A stretch of DNA of 64,000 nt from Alphaproteobacteria bacterium (GCA_011087645.1 JAALLF010000003.1:186001-250000); one strand, 5' to 3'; positions 1 through 6,953 are shown, counted from the first letter of the stretch. Numbers and translations: made by a program. Notes: generated by a model not told the origin, from the sequence alone.

Positions 1-693
1 TTAACCCTTGGTGACCTCAACGTCACCCGCTTCTATCGCGGTGTCGGGCGCAACGATTTCCTCGAAAACTCATTGACTGTGCCACTAGCGTCGCAGGGTC
101 GAGCTTTGATGCCATGGCGGTCGCACCAGCTTACAGCGGCGGTCGATGGCTCCGACAATATTGACTTTACGTGGAAGGCTAGCTCGCGACTTTATTCCGA
201 ACTGACCAACGCCGGCAGTTGGAATTCCTCTTCGCTGGAAGAGGATACAGAAGAATACGAGGTAGATATCTACGACCAGCCGGGCGGAACGGTCGTTCGT
301 ACATTGGCGGGTCTGACCGGCGAGGCGGGCGAGTACACCAAAGCGCAGTTGACCACAGATCTGGCGATCAGCAATGCCACGGCACAGATCGATGTGGGTA
401 GCACGTCTACATTCACCCAAGCGACGGGCTCGTTCATTACTGACGGGTTCGTCGCCGGCATAAAGATAGAGACCGCAGCGTTCACGGCTGGCGCCAATAA
501 CGGGATATTCACCGTTCAGACAGTAGCGGCGCTGACCCTGACCATCGTCGAGACCACGCTTGTCGCGGAGACTGGTACCGGCGACGAGACGATCGATGTG
601 ATCCGCGAAGATGACATCACATTCGAGGTTTTCCAGATCAGTGCCCAAGTAGGGCGGGGATTCGGGACCGGCGAAACCACCATCGCACTTTAA
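1..693 (+). CDS. Phage tail-tip / host-specificity (J-like) protein, C-terminal part
   Basis: Open from the first base of the window, so the 5' end lies upstream; a TTG at 73 is only an internal codon. The fragment resembles the C-terminus of the large tail-tip or host-specificity proteins of lambdoid siphophages and alphaproteobacterial gene transfer agents: the FYRGVGR segment near the window start, a beta-rich fibronectin-like stretch with EEYEVDIYD and GGTVVRTL, and the ending FQISAQVGRGFG. Between the two halves of that stretch lies an extra Thr/Gly-rich segment of about 85 residues (roughly bases 380-610) that looks like an inserted virion adhesin-type module. The tail fibre gene follows after 9 bases, so the two are probably co-transcribed. 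The family call is from remembered similarity; the exact phage group is not determined. Confidence 0.7.
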   Translation, partial: LTLGDLNVTRFYRGVGRNDFLENSLTVPLASQGRALMPWRSHQLTAAVDGSDNIDFTWKASSRLYSELTNAGSWNSSSLEEDTEEYEVDIYDQPGGTVVRTLAGLTGEAGEYTKAQLTTDLAISNATAQIDVGSTSTFTQATGSFITDGFVAGIKIETAAFTAGANNGIFTVQTVAALTLTIVETTLVAETGTGDETIDVIREDDITFEVFQISAQVGRGFGTGETTIAL

Positions 694-702
694 AGGACCA
701 AA

Positions 703-2040
703 ATGGTTACATTTACCGGCAAGTCGGCTATCGGTGTTGGCCAGATAACTGACGCAGGAACCACCTCCAACGACGCTGACTCGGAAATCATTGACGGCCT
801 TGCCAATCCGCGCGCCGAAACTGTCGACAATACCAACGCGTTCACAATAACGAACGTCGCGTCGACGTATCTGTGGGAGCAGAACATAGCCTGGCGCTTC
901 ACTGACGCGGGATCGCCGCCGAACGCGCAGATCACGGTCACGGTGCCCGCCAGTCCGGCGCGCGGGCTATTCGGCATCATCAATGCCACGTCGGAAGACA
1001 TGGCGGTGACGATCACGAGCCAACCGCTAACGGCGCCTGTGATCGGCGCCGGCGAGGCTGCCGTGCTGTCGAGTAATGGCACCAATGTGGAGCTGTTGAG
1101 TAGCGGTGCTGGCACGACTTTATTTACGGCCCTGACAGACACACCAGCAAACTTCACGGGGGCAGGTTTAGACTATGTCCGCGTAAACTCGGGCGAAACA
1201 GCGCTGGAATATACGACCGTTGCGCCGGGGAGTACGGTCTCGGTTACGCCGCCATCCCAGGGTTGCTTGCTAAGCTCAACCGCAACGCAGGCCATTACCA
1301 CATCTACCGCCACAGCGGTGGCATGGGATAGCGAGATTTACGACACAGATAGCTTCCACGACAACGTCACCAACAATACGCGGATAACAATTCCCGCCGG
1401 CGTTACGAAGGTAAAACTTACCGGCGGCATTGTCTGGGAGACTAACGCTTCTGGTTTCCGCCGCGTTACGATGACGAAGAACGGTTCGTCATTCGACGGG
1501 CGCGGGCACACGTTCAACACAACGTCTCCAAACGCCAATATGTTTCAAAACGTTGTGTCGGCAGAATTAGATGTCGCCGAGAACGACTATTTCGAGTTGA
1601 TTGCTGAACACGATAGGGGTAGCAATCTCAACGTTGTTAACAACACCGCAACCTGGTTCTCGTGCGTGGCCCTGGAGTCCGATGATGCGATATTTCCGCC
1701 CCATCAAATTAATCATTGGGAAAACGGCACGCCTGCAACGTCAGGCGTGCTCTACCGGCAAATAGCCGAGCGGGCATTTACTCTGGACGACGCACTGGCC
1801 GCCTCCGTTGCCCGATTCGAAACCGCCCCATCTGGTGGAACCGTCGACCTGGACGTTGACAGGAACGGCACCAAAATCGGCACGATATCTTGGGCGGACG
1901 GATCAAACACGGCAACGTTCTCGACGGTGGCGGCGCAGGAATATGTCTTTGCCATTGGGGACCGGCTGACAATTGACGCGGACAGCGCGTATAATTCAGC
2001 GGCCGACCTGATAATCTCGCTTTGGGGTTGGCGCAGCTAG
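703..2040 (+). CDS. Phage tail fibre / receptor-binding protein with C1q-like domain
   Basis: 445 residues starting at ATG 703, close to the end of the tail-tip gene with AAAGGACC just upstream. The sequence is almost wholly Thr/Ser/Asn/Gly-rich beta structure without signal peptide or membrane segment, as in phage fibres. The N-terminal 170 residues contain a repeat-poor attachment region and a linker (ALTDTPANFTGAG), common in phage fibre proteins. Residues about 210-330 look like a C1q/TNF-type jelly roll (ITIPAGVTKVKLTGGIVWE, then FELIAEHDRG). A second beta domain ends in LWGWRS. Likely a trimeric fibre binding the host surface. The stop is 3 bases from the convergent stop of the methyltransferase. 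Role is inferred from composition and position. Confidence 0.7.
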   Translation: MVTFTGKSAIGVGQITDAGTTSNDADSEIIDGLANPRAETVDNTNAFTITNVASTYLWEQNIAWRFTDAGSPPNAQITVTVPASPARGLFGIINATSEDMAVTITSQPLTAPVIGAGEAAVLSSNGTNVELLSSGAGTTLFTALTDTPANFTGAGLDYVRVNSGETALEYTTVAPGSTVSVTPPSQGCLLSSTATQAITTSTATAVAWDSEIYDTDSFHDNVTNNTRITIPAGVTKVKLTGGIVWETNASGFRRVTMTKNGSSFDGRGHTFNTTSPNANMFQNVVSAELDVAENDYFELIAEHDRGSNLNVVNNTATWFSCVALESDDAIFPPHQINHWENGTPATSGVLYRQIAERAFTLDDALAASVARFETAPSGGTVDLDVDRNGTKIGTISWADGSNTATFSTVAAQEYVFAIGDRLTIDADSAYNSAADLIISLWGWRS

Positions 2041-2043
2041 TGC

Positions 2044-2679
2044 CTACATAGTCTTCTTGAGCAAAAGGTGCGTTCGCGGCTTAAATGAGCACGGCACTTC
2101 GCCGTTCAATACATAGCTTTCGCTGGCGACTAGCGGTTCGAAGCCAGTCCCTGCTTGGTCTAATATTGCCTTGCAGCTCAACCCGTCACGAACGTGCATG
2201 TAATGTTGGTTTCGCCCCACGATACCTAGCGCTCTGTTTAGCATCACCTTGCGTCGGGGATAGTTTGGTGAGGGGTGGTCGCTGGGTGTTTGAATGTAGA
2301 GGTGCCCGCCCGGGGCGACGTGCCCAGTCAGTTCATCGATTGCCAATTTCCAGTTTGGTATGTGCTCCAAAACGTCGATCGACATTACAAGGTCGAAAGA
2401 TTGACCATCGAGACCGTCGCCATAGGGCCATTTAACAAAACTGAATCTTTCTCTATCTGTATCAGGCAGGGCGTCTAAGTGCTTCAGGCTGTGGACGCTG
2501 TCCACCAATACGCCGCCAAGGTCGGGATATTTGTTGAGTAGGACAGCGACCATGCAGCCGCTACCGGTGCCCATATCTAGCAGCGACTTGGGTGCGCGCT
2601 CGATCAGATCAAGGTCGAGCGCAAGAAACCCGGCCCTCTCTTGCTGGTCTAGCGGTAGATTTTGAATAAAGTCGGACAT
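2044..2679 (-). CDS. Class I SAM-dependent methyltransferase (phage-borne)
   Basis: 211 residues on the strand opposite to the phage genes. SAM-binding motif I is visible as LLDMGTGSGCMVAVLL (about residues 35-50), followed by a Methyltransf_11/UbiG-like core with MSIDVLEHIPNWKLAIDEL and a post-motif stretch APGGHLYIQTPSDHP. No membrane segment. Such solitary methyltransferases between fibre and lysis genes usually act on glycans or small metabolites, but no substrate can be read from the sequence. The gene is visibly more A+T-rich than the chromosome around it and sits back-to-front in the late operon, as expected for an independently expressed accessory (moron) gene. Its start lies about 20 bases from the 223-bp repeat, which may carry its promoter. 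Confidence 0.75.
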   Translation of the reverse strand: MSDFIQNLPLDQQERAGFLALDLDLIERAPKSLLDMGTGSGCMVAVLLNKYPDLGGVLVDSVHSLKHLDALPDTDRERFSFVKWPYGDGLDGQSFDLVMSIDVLEHIPNWKLAIDELTGHVAPGGHLYIQTPSDHPSPNYPRRKVMLNRALGIVGRNQHYMHVRDGLSCKAILDQAGTGFEPLVASESYVLNGEVPCSFKPRTHLLLKKTM

Positions 2680-2701
2680 CTAACTCCAGTCGTGGCTCAC
2701 C

Positions 2702-2924
2702 ATCCCCCATACTACCCCAAAGTGAATTAACGGGAAGTAAGTTTAGCGATCTGCGATCACTTCGCCACGCCGTTTTCCCGCAATCCCGGCATTTGCCCAC
2801 TAAAGGAACCCATATGCCCCGCCTTTTTTGACCCTCCCGGTTTGCCGGGTTCTGACGCTAGCCGCTCTTGTAGCGGCTTTTTTATTGGCCGGCTCTGGTG
2901 CTGCGTTTGCGCAGGTTCTGGCGC
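2702..2924 (+). repeat. Direct repeat, copy 1 (boundary of fibre/methyltransferase cassette)
   Basis: Second copy at 4099-4320. The first 94 bases (2702-2795 and 4099-4192) read as identical; the rest is similar but diverged, up to GTTCTGGCGC. Each copy begins just upstream of a leftward methyltransferase gene and runs into the ribosome-binding site and signal-peptide start of the lysis-module gene. Copy 1 is therefore a truncated duplicate of the lysis-module entry. Found by direct comparison; percent identity of the diverged part was not computed. Confidence 0.9.
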
Positions 2925-2983
2925 TATCTAGTTGGCAATCTATGGATGAAGTCGCTGTTTCAATGTGGGCGTGGCGAAGTTAG
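2828..2983 (+). pseudogene. Hybrid remnant: signal-peptide start joined to a fibre-like C-terminus
   Basis: A 51-codon frame from TTG 2828 starts like the secreted lysis-module protein at 4224 (PVCRVLTLA, then AFLLAGSGAAFAQVLA), but after base 2924 it switches to unrelated residues ending SMWAWRS and a stop at 2981-2983. The real tail fibre upstream ends LWGWRS, also directly before a convergent methyltransferase gene. I read this as a recombination scar: the entry of one lysis module fused to the last codons of another fibre gene. Both source identities are inferences from short similarities. The frame is unlikely to make a useful protein. Confidence 0.55.
2860..2883 (+). terminator. Terminator-like hairpin in repeat copy 1
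   Basis: A perfect 7-bp stem AGCCGCT / AGCGGCT with loop CTTGT is followed by a run of T. The matching hairpin in copy 2 (4256-4279) has two paired substitutions that keep the stem. It lies inside the signal-peptide codons, so it may act as an attenuator of lysis-module transcription rather than an end-of-gene terminator. Confidence 0.5.
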
Positions 2984-4071
2984 CGGTCTCGCATAAGGAA
3001 ATAGGAACCGCCTTTAAAAATTTTTGTGAAGGGCGCTCCATGTTCGGATACCAGAAATTTTTCCATAGCTAATAAGGCTCCATATAGCCCCGGGGTGGAC
3101 GCGGGGTCCTCGCATATAATGACGCCGCCAGGCGAAATCTTGGGGCTGACTTTATTGAGGGCTTGAAACGTTGCTTCGTACAAATCAACATCTATGTTAG
3201 CGACGGAAATTGATTTAATGCCAGACGGTAAATCGTCCTCGCAGATATTGCATGCGATAAGCTCACGCTCCGTGACCGCGCCTTGAAGTGTCTCTTGGAC
3301 GTAATCTATGGTCCGCTCAACCCCGTACAGCTTATGGGTTCCTGCCCAAATAGAGTCGGCGCTGTCATTTGCGTCTTGGTAAGAAAATCCGTCGAAGGTG
3401 TCCAATAACCATGCCTTTTTTTGTCCGCCTGTTGTCTTCGCGCCCCTGGTTTCGTCTAGATAGTTTAGGGCAGTAAGGGCGCTACTTCCCAGGAATACTC
3501 CGATCTCAACATAGTCTCCCTCGACGTTTCGAGTGAGATCAAGCGCTTCGCAAATATTCTCATGAATTGGTAAATTGAAACTCGAAAGGCGGTGAACCAT
3601 GTTGTGGGTTTTTGTCAGCGCGTTCAGTGCGTGCCTGTTGACAAAGCGATAGTCGGTTTTGCCGAAATGAAGGTGGGGGACAAATGTGCCGCCACATGCA
3701 ACTATTCGATCAAGCTCGGGTAGGGCATCGGAGTCGCAATTGAAATAGACATAAAATACAGAATTTGAAATATCGCTGTCGGACAGTTCGTCCACCGACG
3801 TAATGAAAGCTGCCTCACGCAACGCTGGTGCTGTCACTACTTGGTCTGAAAGAACGTAGACTGGTTTGTCCGAAAATACGGTTGGGCTCAGATTTGCCTC
3901 TCGGTGCACGAACCGGTCGAATAGCTGCGAAGCGTTAAACCTCTGCGAAAAGGGTGTTATAGCCCGGCTTGTTTCTTTTCGCGCAATCGTTCGGGCCACA
4001 GCTTTCGAAAATGATAATAAGCCGTTGTCCCTTATGTGCCGGACAGATTTTGATATTGGGTTATCGAACAA
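2980..4071 (-). CDS. TylF/macrocin O-methyltransferase-family protein (phage-borne)
   Basis: 363 residues. The C-terminal 200 match the TylF/MycF family of SAM-dependent O-methyltransferases: GDYVEIGVFLGSSALTAL as the SAM-binding segment, AWLLDTFDGFSY, then SVANIDVDLYEATFQAL and SPGGVIICEDP, which hold the acidic metal/sugar-binding residues of the family. The N-terminal 150 residues (basic, then VYFNCDSDALPELDRI) are not recognised and may be an NAD-type or scaffold domain. Family members methylate sugar hydroxyls, so modification of a surface glycan is likely but not shown. Codon and base use are clearly A+T-richer than the flanks. The stop overlaps the WRS* end of the fibre remnant and the start lies 27 bases from repeat copy 2. 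Confidence 0.75.
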   Translation of the reverse strand: MFDNPISKSVRHIRDNGLLSFSKAVARTIARKETSRAITPFSQRFNASQLFDRFVHREANLSPTVFSDKPVYVLSDQVVTAPALREAAFITSVDELSDSDISNSVFYVYFNCDSDALPELDRIVACGGTFVPHLHFGKTDYRFVNRHALNALTKTHNMVHRLSSFNLPIHENICEALDLTRNVEGDYVEIGVFLGSSALTALNYLDETRGAKTTGGQKKAWLLDTFDGFSYQDANDSADSIWAGTHKLYGVERTIDYVQETLQGAVTERELIACNICEDDLPSGIKSISVANIDVDLYEATFQALNKVSPKISPGGVIICEDPASTPGLYGALLAMEKFLVSEHGAPFTKIFKGGSYFLMRDR

Positions 4072-4209
4072 CTGTGTGACACCTTATGAGACCTCGCGAT
4101 CCCCCATACTACCCCAAAGTGAATTAACGGGAAGTAAGTTTAGCGATCTGCGATCACTTCGCCACGCCGTTTTCCCGCAATCCCGGCATTTGTCCATAAA
4201 GGAACCCTT

Positions 4210-4227
4210 ATGAATATCCCTTTTTGA
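4210..4227 (+). other. Five-codon leader peptide overlapping the downstream TTG start
   Basis: ATG 4210 sits at ideal distance from AAAGGAA and encodes M-N-I-P-F then TGA at 4225-4227. The stop overlaps the TTG start (4224-4226) of the secreted protein, which has no ribosome-binding site of its own at normal distance. Copy 1 has the same arrangement (ATG 2814, M-P-R-L-F, TGA, TTG 2828) with a different peptide. Either translational coupling or slippage on the T-run would join the two frames. Confidence 0.45.
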
Positions 4228-4553
4228 GATTCCCGGTTCGCCGAGTTCTGACACTAGCCACCCTCGTGGTGGCTTTTTTATTGGCCGGCTCTGGTGCTGC
4301 GTCTGCGCAGGTTCTGGCGCCGGCCCATTGCGGGGCGCGGCCTTCGATCTTGGCCCAACTTTATGTCAACTATGGCGAACAACCGGTGGCGATCGGGCTG
4401 ACCGGGGCGGGTAACCTGATTGAGGTTTTGAAAAATGAGACTGGCGATAGTTGGACGATGATCACCACGAGCCCTGGCGGCCTGACTTGCATCGTGCAGG
4501 CCGGTACGAATTGGCAGCGGGTTGAGCGACAGGACCCGAAGCAGGGAAGCTAA
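4224..4553 (+). CDS. Small secreted protein at the head of the phage lysis module
   Basis: 109 residues. Residues 1-29 are a typical signal peptide: basic RFPVRRV, a hydrophobic core LATLVVAFLLAGSGA and cleavage after ASA. The mature part has two cysteines (AHCGARPS and GGLTCIVQ) that could form a disulfide, plus the segment NWQRVERQDPKQG at the C-terminus. Similar short periplasmic proteins occur beside phage genes in Rhizobiales and Rhodospirillales, but I know no function. Start choice: TTG 4224 is the only start giving the full signal peptide, because the well-placed ATG 4210 runs into a stop in another frame. If transcripts slip by one base in the T-run, the product would begin M-N-I-P-F instead. 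Confidence 0.65.
   Translation: MRFPVRRVLTLATLVVAFLLAGSGAASAQVLAPAHCGARPSILAQLYVNYGEQPVAIGLTGAGNLIEVLKNETGDSWTMITTSPGGLTCIVQAGTNWQRVERQDPKQGS
4256..4279 (+). terminator. Terminator-like hairpin in repeat copy 2 (possible attenuator)
   Basis: A perfect 7-bp stem AGCCACC / GGTGGCT, loop CTCGT, then six T. Compared with copy 1, stem pairs 5 and 7 changed on both sides (G-C to A-T and T-A to C-G), so pairing was kept while the codons changed. The position right after a five-codon leader peptide fits attenuation of the lysis module; this function is inferred. Confidence 0.5.
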
Positions 4554-4560
4554 AACATCG

Positions 4561-4890
4561 ATGAATAACGCTGACGCAGAACTGGCTCGCCAAATCGGTA
4601 AGCTGCAAGGTCAGGTCGCCGGGCTGCAACGTGAGATGACGGCCCATCGCCAGGAGAGCCGTGACAGCACGGATCGCCTGCATCGCCGTATTTCCGAGGG
4701 GCAGACGACACTGCTGATTAAAATAGACGAGAACGCGACATCGATCCGGGGTCTCGAAGCCGACCGGGTCGGCGCCGTCGCGGTCGGTCGGTTCAAACGG
4801 GCCCTCGGTTATGCTCTGCTCACCGTGTCCGGCGGCGCGGGCGCCGAGTTGATCCGTCATTTGCGCGATTGGTTTGCGTCTAGTGGATGA
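4561..4890 (+). CDS. Coiled-coil protein with C-terminal hydrophobic helix (holin-like candidate)
   Basis: 109 residues from ATG 4561. Residues 1-75 are a long charged helix with coiled-coil spacing (ELARQIGKLQGQVAGLQREM). Residues about 78-98 form one moderately hydrophobic segment (ALGYALLTVSGGAGAELI), possibly membrane-associated. Its place directly before, and overlapping, the endolysin gene suggests a holin or holin-accessory role. Against a classical holin is the presence of only one weak membrane segment; it could equally be a spanin-like or structural protein. The stop overlaps the start of the endolysin gene, pointing to translational coupling. Confidence 0.55.
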   Translation: MNNADAELARQIGKLQGQVAGLQREMTAHRQESRDSTDRLHRRISEGQTTLLIKIDENATSIRGLEADRVGAVAVGRFKRALGYALLTVSGGAGAELIRHLRDWFASSG

Positions 4891-5446
4891 TCCCAGCTCG
4901 GCGTTCGATCACGCGCTTTCGATCGTGCTCGCCCATGAGGGTGGGTTGACCGATGATCCACGCGACCCGGGCGGCATTACCAATTTCGGCATCTCGATTA
5001 GATTTGCGGGTTCGGCAAATCTCGACATTGATAGCGATGGCCGGACCACAGGCGACGATATTCGCGCCCTGACCCGGGAGCGGGCTGCCCAGATATACTT
5101 CGACTATTTCTGGCGTCGGTTACGTTGTGCTGACATGCCGGCAGGTGTCGCCTTGATAGTGTTTGATGGCGGCGTCAACCAAGGCATCGGCACAATCGCC
5201 CGGCGCTTACAGCGGGCTGTGAGCGCCAACGATGATGGAATAATCGGCGGTAATACGCTGCGCGCAATTCGGGCTTGGGATGGGCGGTACGCCCGGTTGA
5301 TTGACGAGATTGCGGCGCGGCGCGGGCGGCGCTACGCCCAGACCCGCAACTTTGAACATTACGGGCTCGGTTGGATGCGTCGCCTGATGCAGGTGCACGG
5401 TCAAGCCCTCACCCTCTGTGACGATCGACCACCGACCCAACTCTGA
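4874..5446 (+). CDS. Glycoside hydrolase family 108 endolysin (N-acetylmuramidase)
   Basis: 190 residues (TTG 4874; GTG 4883 is an equally possible start). The N-terminal domain carries the GH108/ZliS signature: LAHEGGLTDDPRDPGGITNF, whose Glu in the EGG motif is the catalytic acid of the family, followed by FGGxN-like FDGGVNQGIG. A C-terminal PG_binding_3-like region (RLQRAVSANDDGIIGGNTL) completes the usual layout. It cleaves peptidoglycan glycan strands during phage lysis. No signal peptide, so release needs the holin-like partner encoded upstream. Length and domain order match the family. Confidence 0.9.
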   Translation: MRLVDDPSSAFDHALSIVLAHEGGLTDDPRDPGGITNFGISIRFAGSANLDIDSDGRTTGDDIRALTRERAAQIYFDYFWRRLRCADMPAGVALIVFDGGVNQGIGTIARRLQRAVSANDDGIIGGNTLRAIRAWDGRYARLIDEIAARRGRRYAQTRNFEHYGLGWMRRLMQVHGQALTLCDDRPPTQL

Positions 5447-5453
5447 GGACATT

Positions 5454-6155
5454 ATGAACAGAAGGCTTGCCGCTGAGTTCGCGCGGTTGTCCGAGCTCGC
5501 CTATGAAGATGTGGATACGGTGCGCACGGCGTTAGCCTCGGCGCGTGTCGAGCTCGTCGATATAGACAACACGCAAGTTTTTCTAATCACCAGGCCCGAA
5601 AGGGCAGACATTGTATTTCGCGGCACTCAGGTCACGTCCGAATGGTCGTGGGCTGATATCGGGACCAATCTGCTGCAAGGAATGAAACCGTTGCCGGGAC
5701 GGCCCGATGTGAAAGTCCATGGCGGGTATCTCGAAGCTATCATGGATGTGTTGCCCGCAATACGCTCGTTCGTCACCCAGCAGCGCTAGCGCGGCGTTCG
5801 GATATATTTCGCCGGGCATTCACTTGGTGGCGTGCTGGCGACCTTGGCGGGGAGTTTAATGGAAGTTGATGGGATCTACACGTTCGGTGCGCCGCGCTGT
5901 GGCAATAAGGCATTCGCGAAGATGCTCGAAGATCGAGCTGTGTATCGCATTGTTTTCGGCTTTGATATCGCGCCGTCCTATCCGACGAGAAAACTTAGCT
6001 ATCGCCACGGTGGTGAGAGATGGCGGCTGTCGCGCAACGGTTCGTTACGCCGCGGGGGACATTGGCGTGACCGATTTCATGCTCCGGTGGTGACGGGAAT
6101 CTTGGATCACCGTGTATCTAACTACGTCCACGGCCTCAGGGCCCCTCAGCAGTAA
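5454..6155 (+). pseudogene. Class 3 lipase-like protein interrupted by an in-frame amber codon
   Basis: Read through one TAG at 5787-5789 (codon 112), 5454-6155 encodes a continuous 233-codon lipase of the class 3 alpha/beta-hydrolase family. Before the stop: the oxyanion strand ADIVFRGTQ. After it: the nucleophile elbow FAGHSLGGVLATLAG (Ser codon 123), YTFGAPRCGNKAF, an Asp segment (FGFDIAPSYP) and a late His (VSNYVHGL). The stop lies 11 codons before the catalytic Ser, and the next start candidates fall after it, so neither half alone can be an active lipase. A single change of CAG or TGG would create this TAG. ATG 5454 follows GAGGAC. Located between endolysin and lipoprotein, it may have been a LysB-like envelope esterase; that role is inferred. 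Confidence 0.75.
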
Positions 6156-6166
6156 CTGGAGGAAAA

Positions 6167-6445
6167 ATGAAACCTGTATTGGTTCCACTTGCCATCGCGC
6201 TTTTTCTCGTAGGGTGCACGCCAGCTTCGCGCGCGGTCGTTGATCAGGCGGTCGAGAGCGTTAAAGCGGGTGAAAATGCGAAAGCCCGCCTGGCGCTGCA
6301 GGCACCGTGCGCGATGACTGTCGGGGCAAAGAACCGCGCTTTAAGTGAAGACGAAAAACGCCATGTTGAGGGACTGTGTGGCGGTAGTATCGAGCGCCCC
6401 TTGACCGTTGAGGATTTGCAGAGGTTTCTCGCCACTCCACGTTAG
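6167..6445 (+). CDS. Small lipoprotein at the end of the phage lysis module
   Basis: 92 residues with a strong ribosome-binding site (GGAGGAAAA before ATG 6167). A lipoprotein signal peptide is clear: MKPVLVPLAIALFLVGC, lipobox LVGC with Cys17. The mature part is short, helical and charged, with two further cysteines (APCAMTVG and GLCGG). Its size and place right after the lysis genes and before the terminator suggest an Rz1-like outer-membrane spanin partner or a related envelope lipoprotein, but it lacks the proline-rich composition of Rz1, so this is a guess. It is the last gene of the phage block. Confidence 0.65.
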   Translation: MKPVLVPLAIALFLVGCTPASRAVVDQAVESVKAGENAKARLALQAPCAMTVGAKNRALSEDEKRHVEGLCGGSIERPLTVEDLQRFLATPR

Positions 6446-6481
6446 ATCCACGCGCCACCGGCGCGCTATAAACCGGATTGA

Positions 6482-6513
6482 AGCCCGCTCCCGAAGGGGA
6501 GCGGGCTTTTTTT
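6482..6513 (+). terminator. Rho-independent terminator of the phage late region
   Basis: Perfect 11-bp stem AGCCCGCTCCC / GGGAGCGGGCT with GAAG loop followed by seven T. It closes the phage transcription unit and marks the transition to the purine genes; 6514-6608 holds no recognisable gene or att site. Confidence 0.9.
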
Positions 6514-6608
6514 GTGCCTAAAATTACCCCTCAGATTGCGCCCTAATTCGATCTTGTTTTCCTCGTGTCGGGGAATAGATCCAACCTGGCCGATGCTGAC
6601 ACGCCTCA

Positions 6609-6953
6609 TCAGCTGCCGCGGTAGGTCGTATAGCTCCACGGGCTGGTCAATAGGGGGACATGGTAGTGCTGTGCCGGGTCGATGATCGTGAAGCGGACAG
6701 GTACGATATCTAGAAATCCCGGTTGCGCTTCTGCCTGCATGAAGTAAGCGCCGATATGGAAGAGAATCTCGAAAACGCCGGCATGTGTTTGATCGGCGCC
6801 GAGCAGCGGCGCATCAGTGCGTCCATCGTCATTGGTTACGGTTTCGCAAATCAGCTTTCTTTTACTGCCGGCGATCTCGAACAACTCGATCCGAACACCG
6901 GCTGCCGGGCCACCTTTAGCGGTATCGAGAATGTGGGTGGAAAGTCCTGCCAT
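6609..6953 (-). CDS. uraH: 5-hydroxyisourate hydrolase
   Basis: 114 residues, the usual length. Transthyretin-like fold: N-terminal LSTHILDTAKGGPAAGVRIE with the catalytic His, and the C-terminal family tag TYRGS preceded by HVPLLTSPWSY. It hydrolyses 5-hydroxyisourate, the product of urate oxidation, to OHCU, feeding UraD. No signal peptide, so cytoplasmic. It is transcribed away from the puuE-alc-allA run across a 160-bp intergenic region, so expression is probably coordinated from a shared control region. Start MAGLSTHIL at 6953 fits family alignments. Confidence 0.95.
   Translation of the reverse strand: MAGLSTHILDTAKGGPAAGVRIELFEIAGSKRKLICETVTNDDGRTDAPLLGADQTHAGVFEILFHIGAYFMQAEAQPGFLDIVPVRFTIIDPAQHYHVPLLTSPWSYTTYRGS

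Larger units (their letters stand above)
4099..4320 (+). repeat. Direct repeat, copy 2 (intact lysis-module boundary)
   Basis: Counterpart of 2702-2924. The 94 identical bases contain, read leftward, a TAGTAT hexamer that could be the -10 element of a promoter for the methyltransferase gene ending at 4071; no convincing -35 was found. Read rightward they precede AAAGGAACCC, the ribosome-binding site of the lysis-module gene. This copy is continuous with the functional gene at 4224-4553. Confidence 0.9.

Noticed and set aside
5787..5789. Alternative genetic code or amber recoding in the phage
   Set aside because: TAG, TAA and TGA all end other genes in the window normally, including the phage fibre gene ending TAG at 2040, so global recoding is not supported; a local mutation is simpler.
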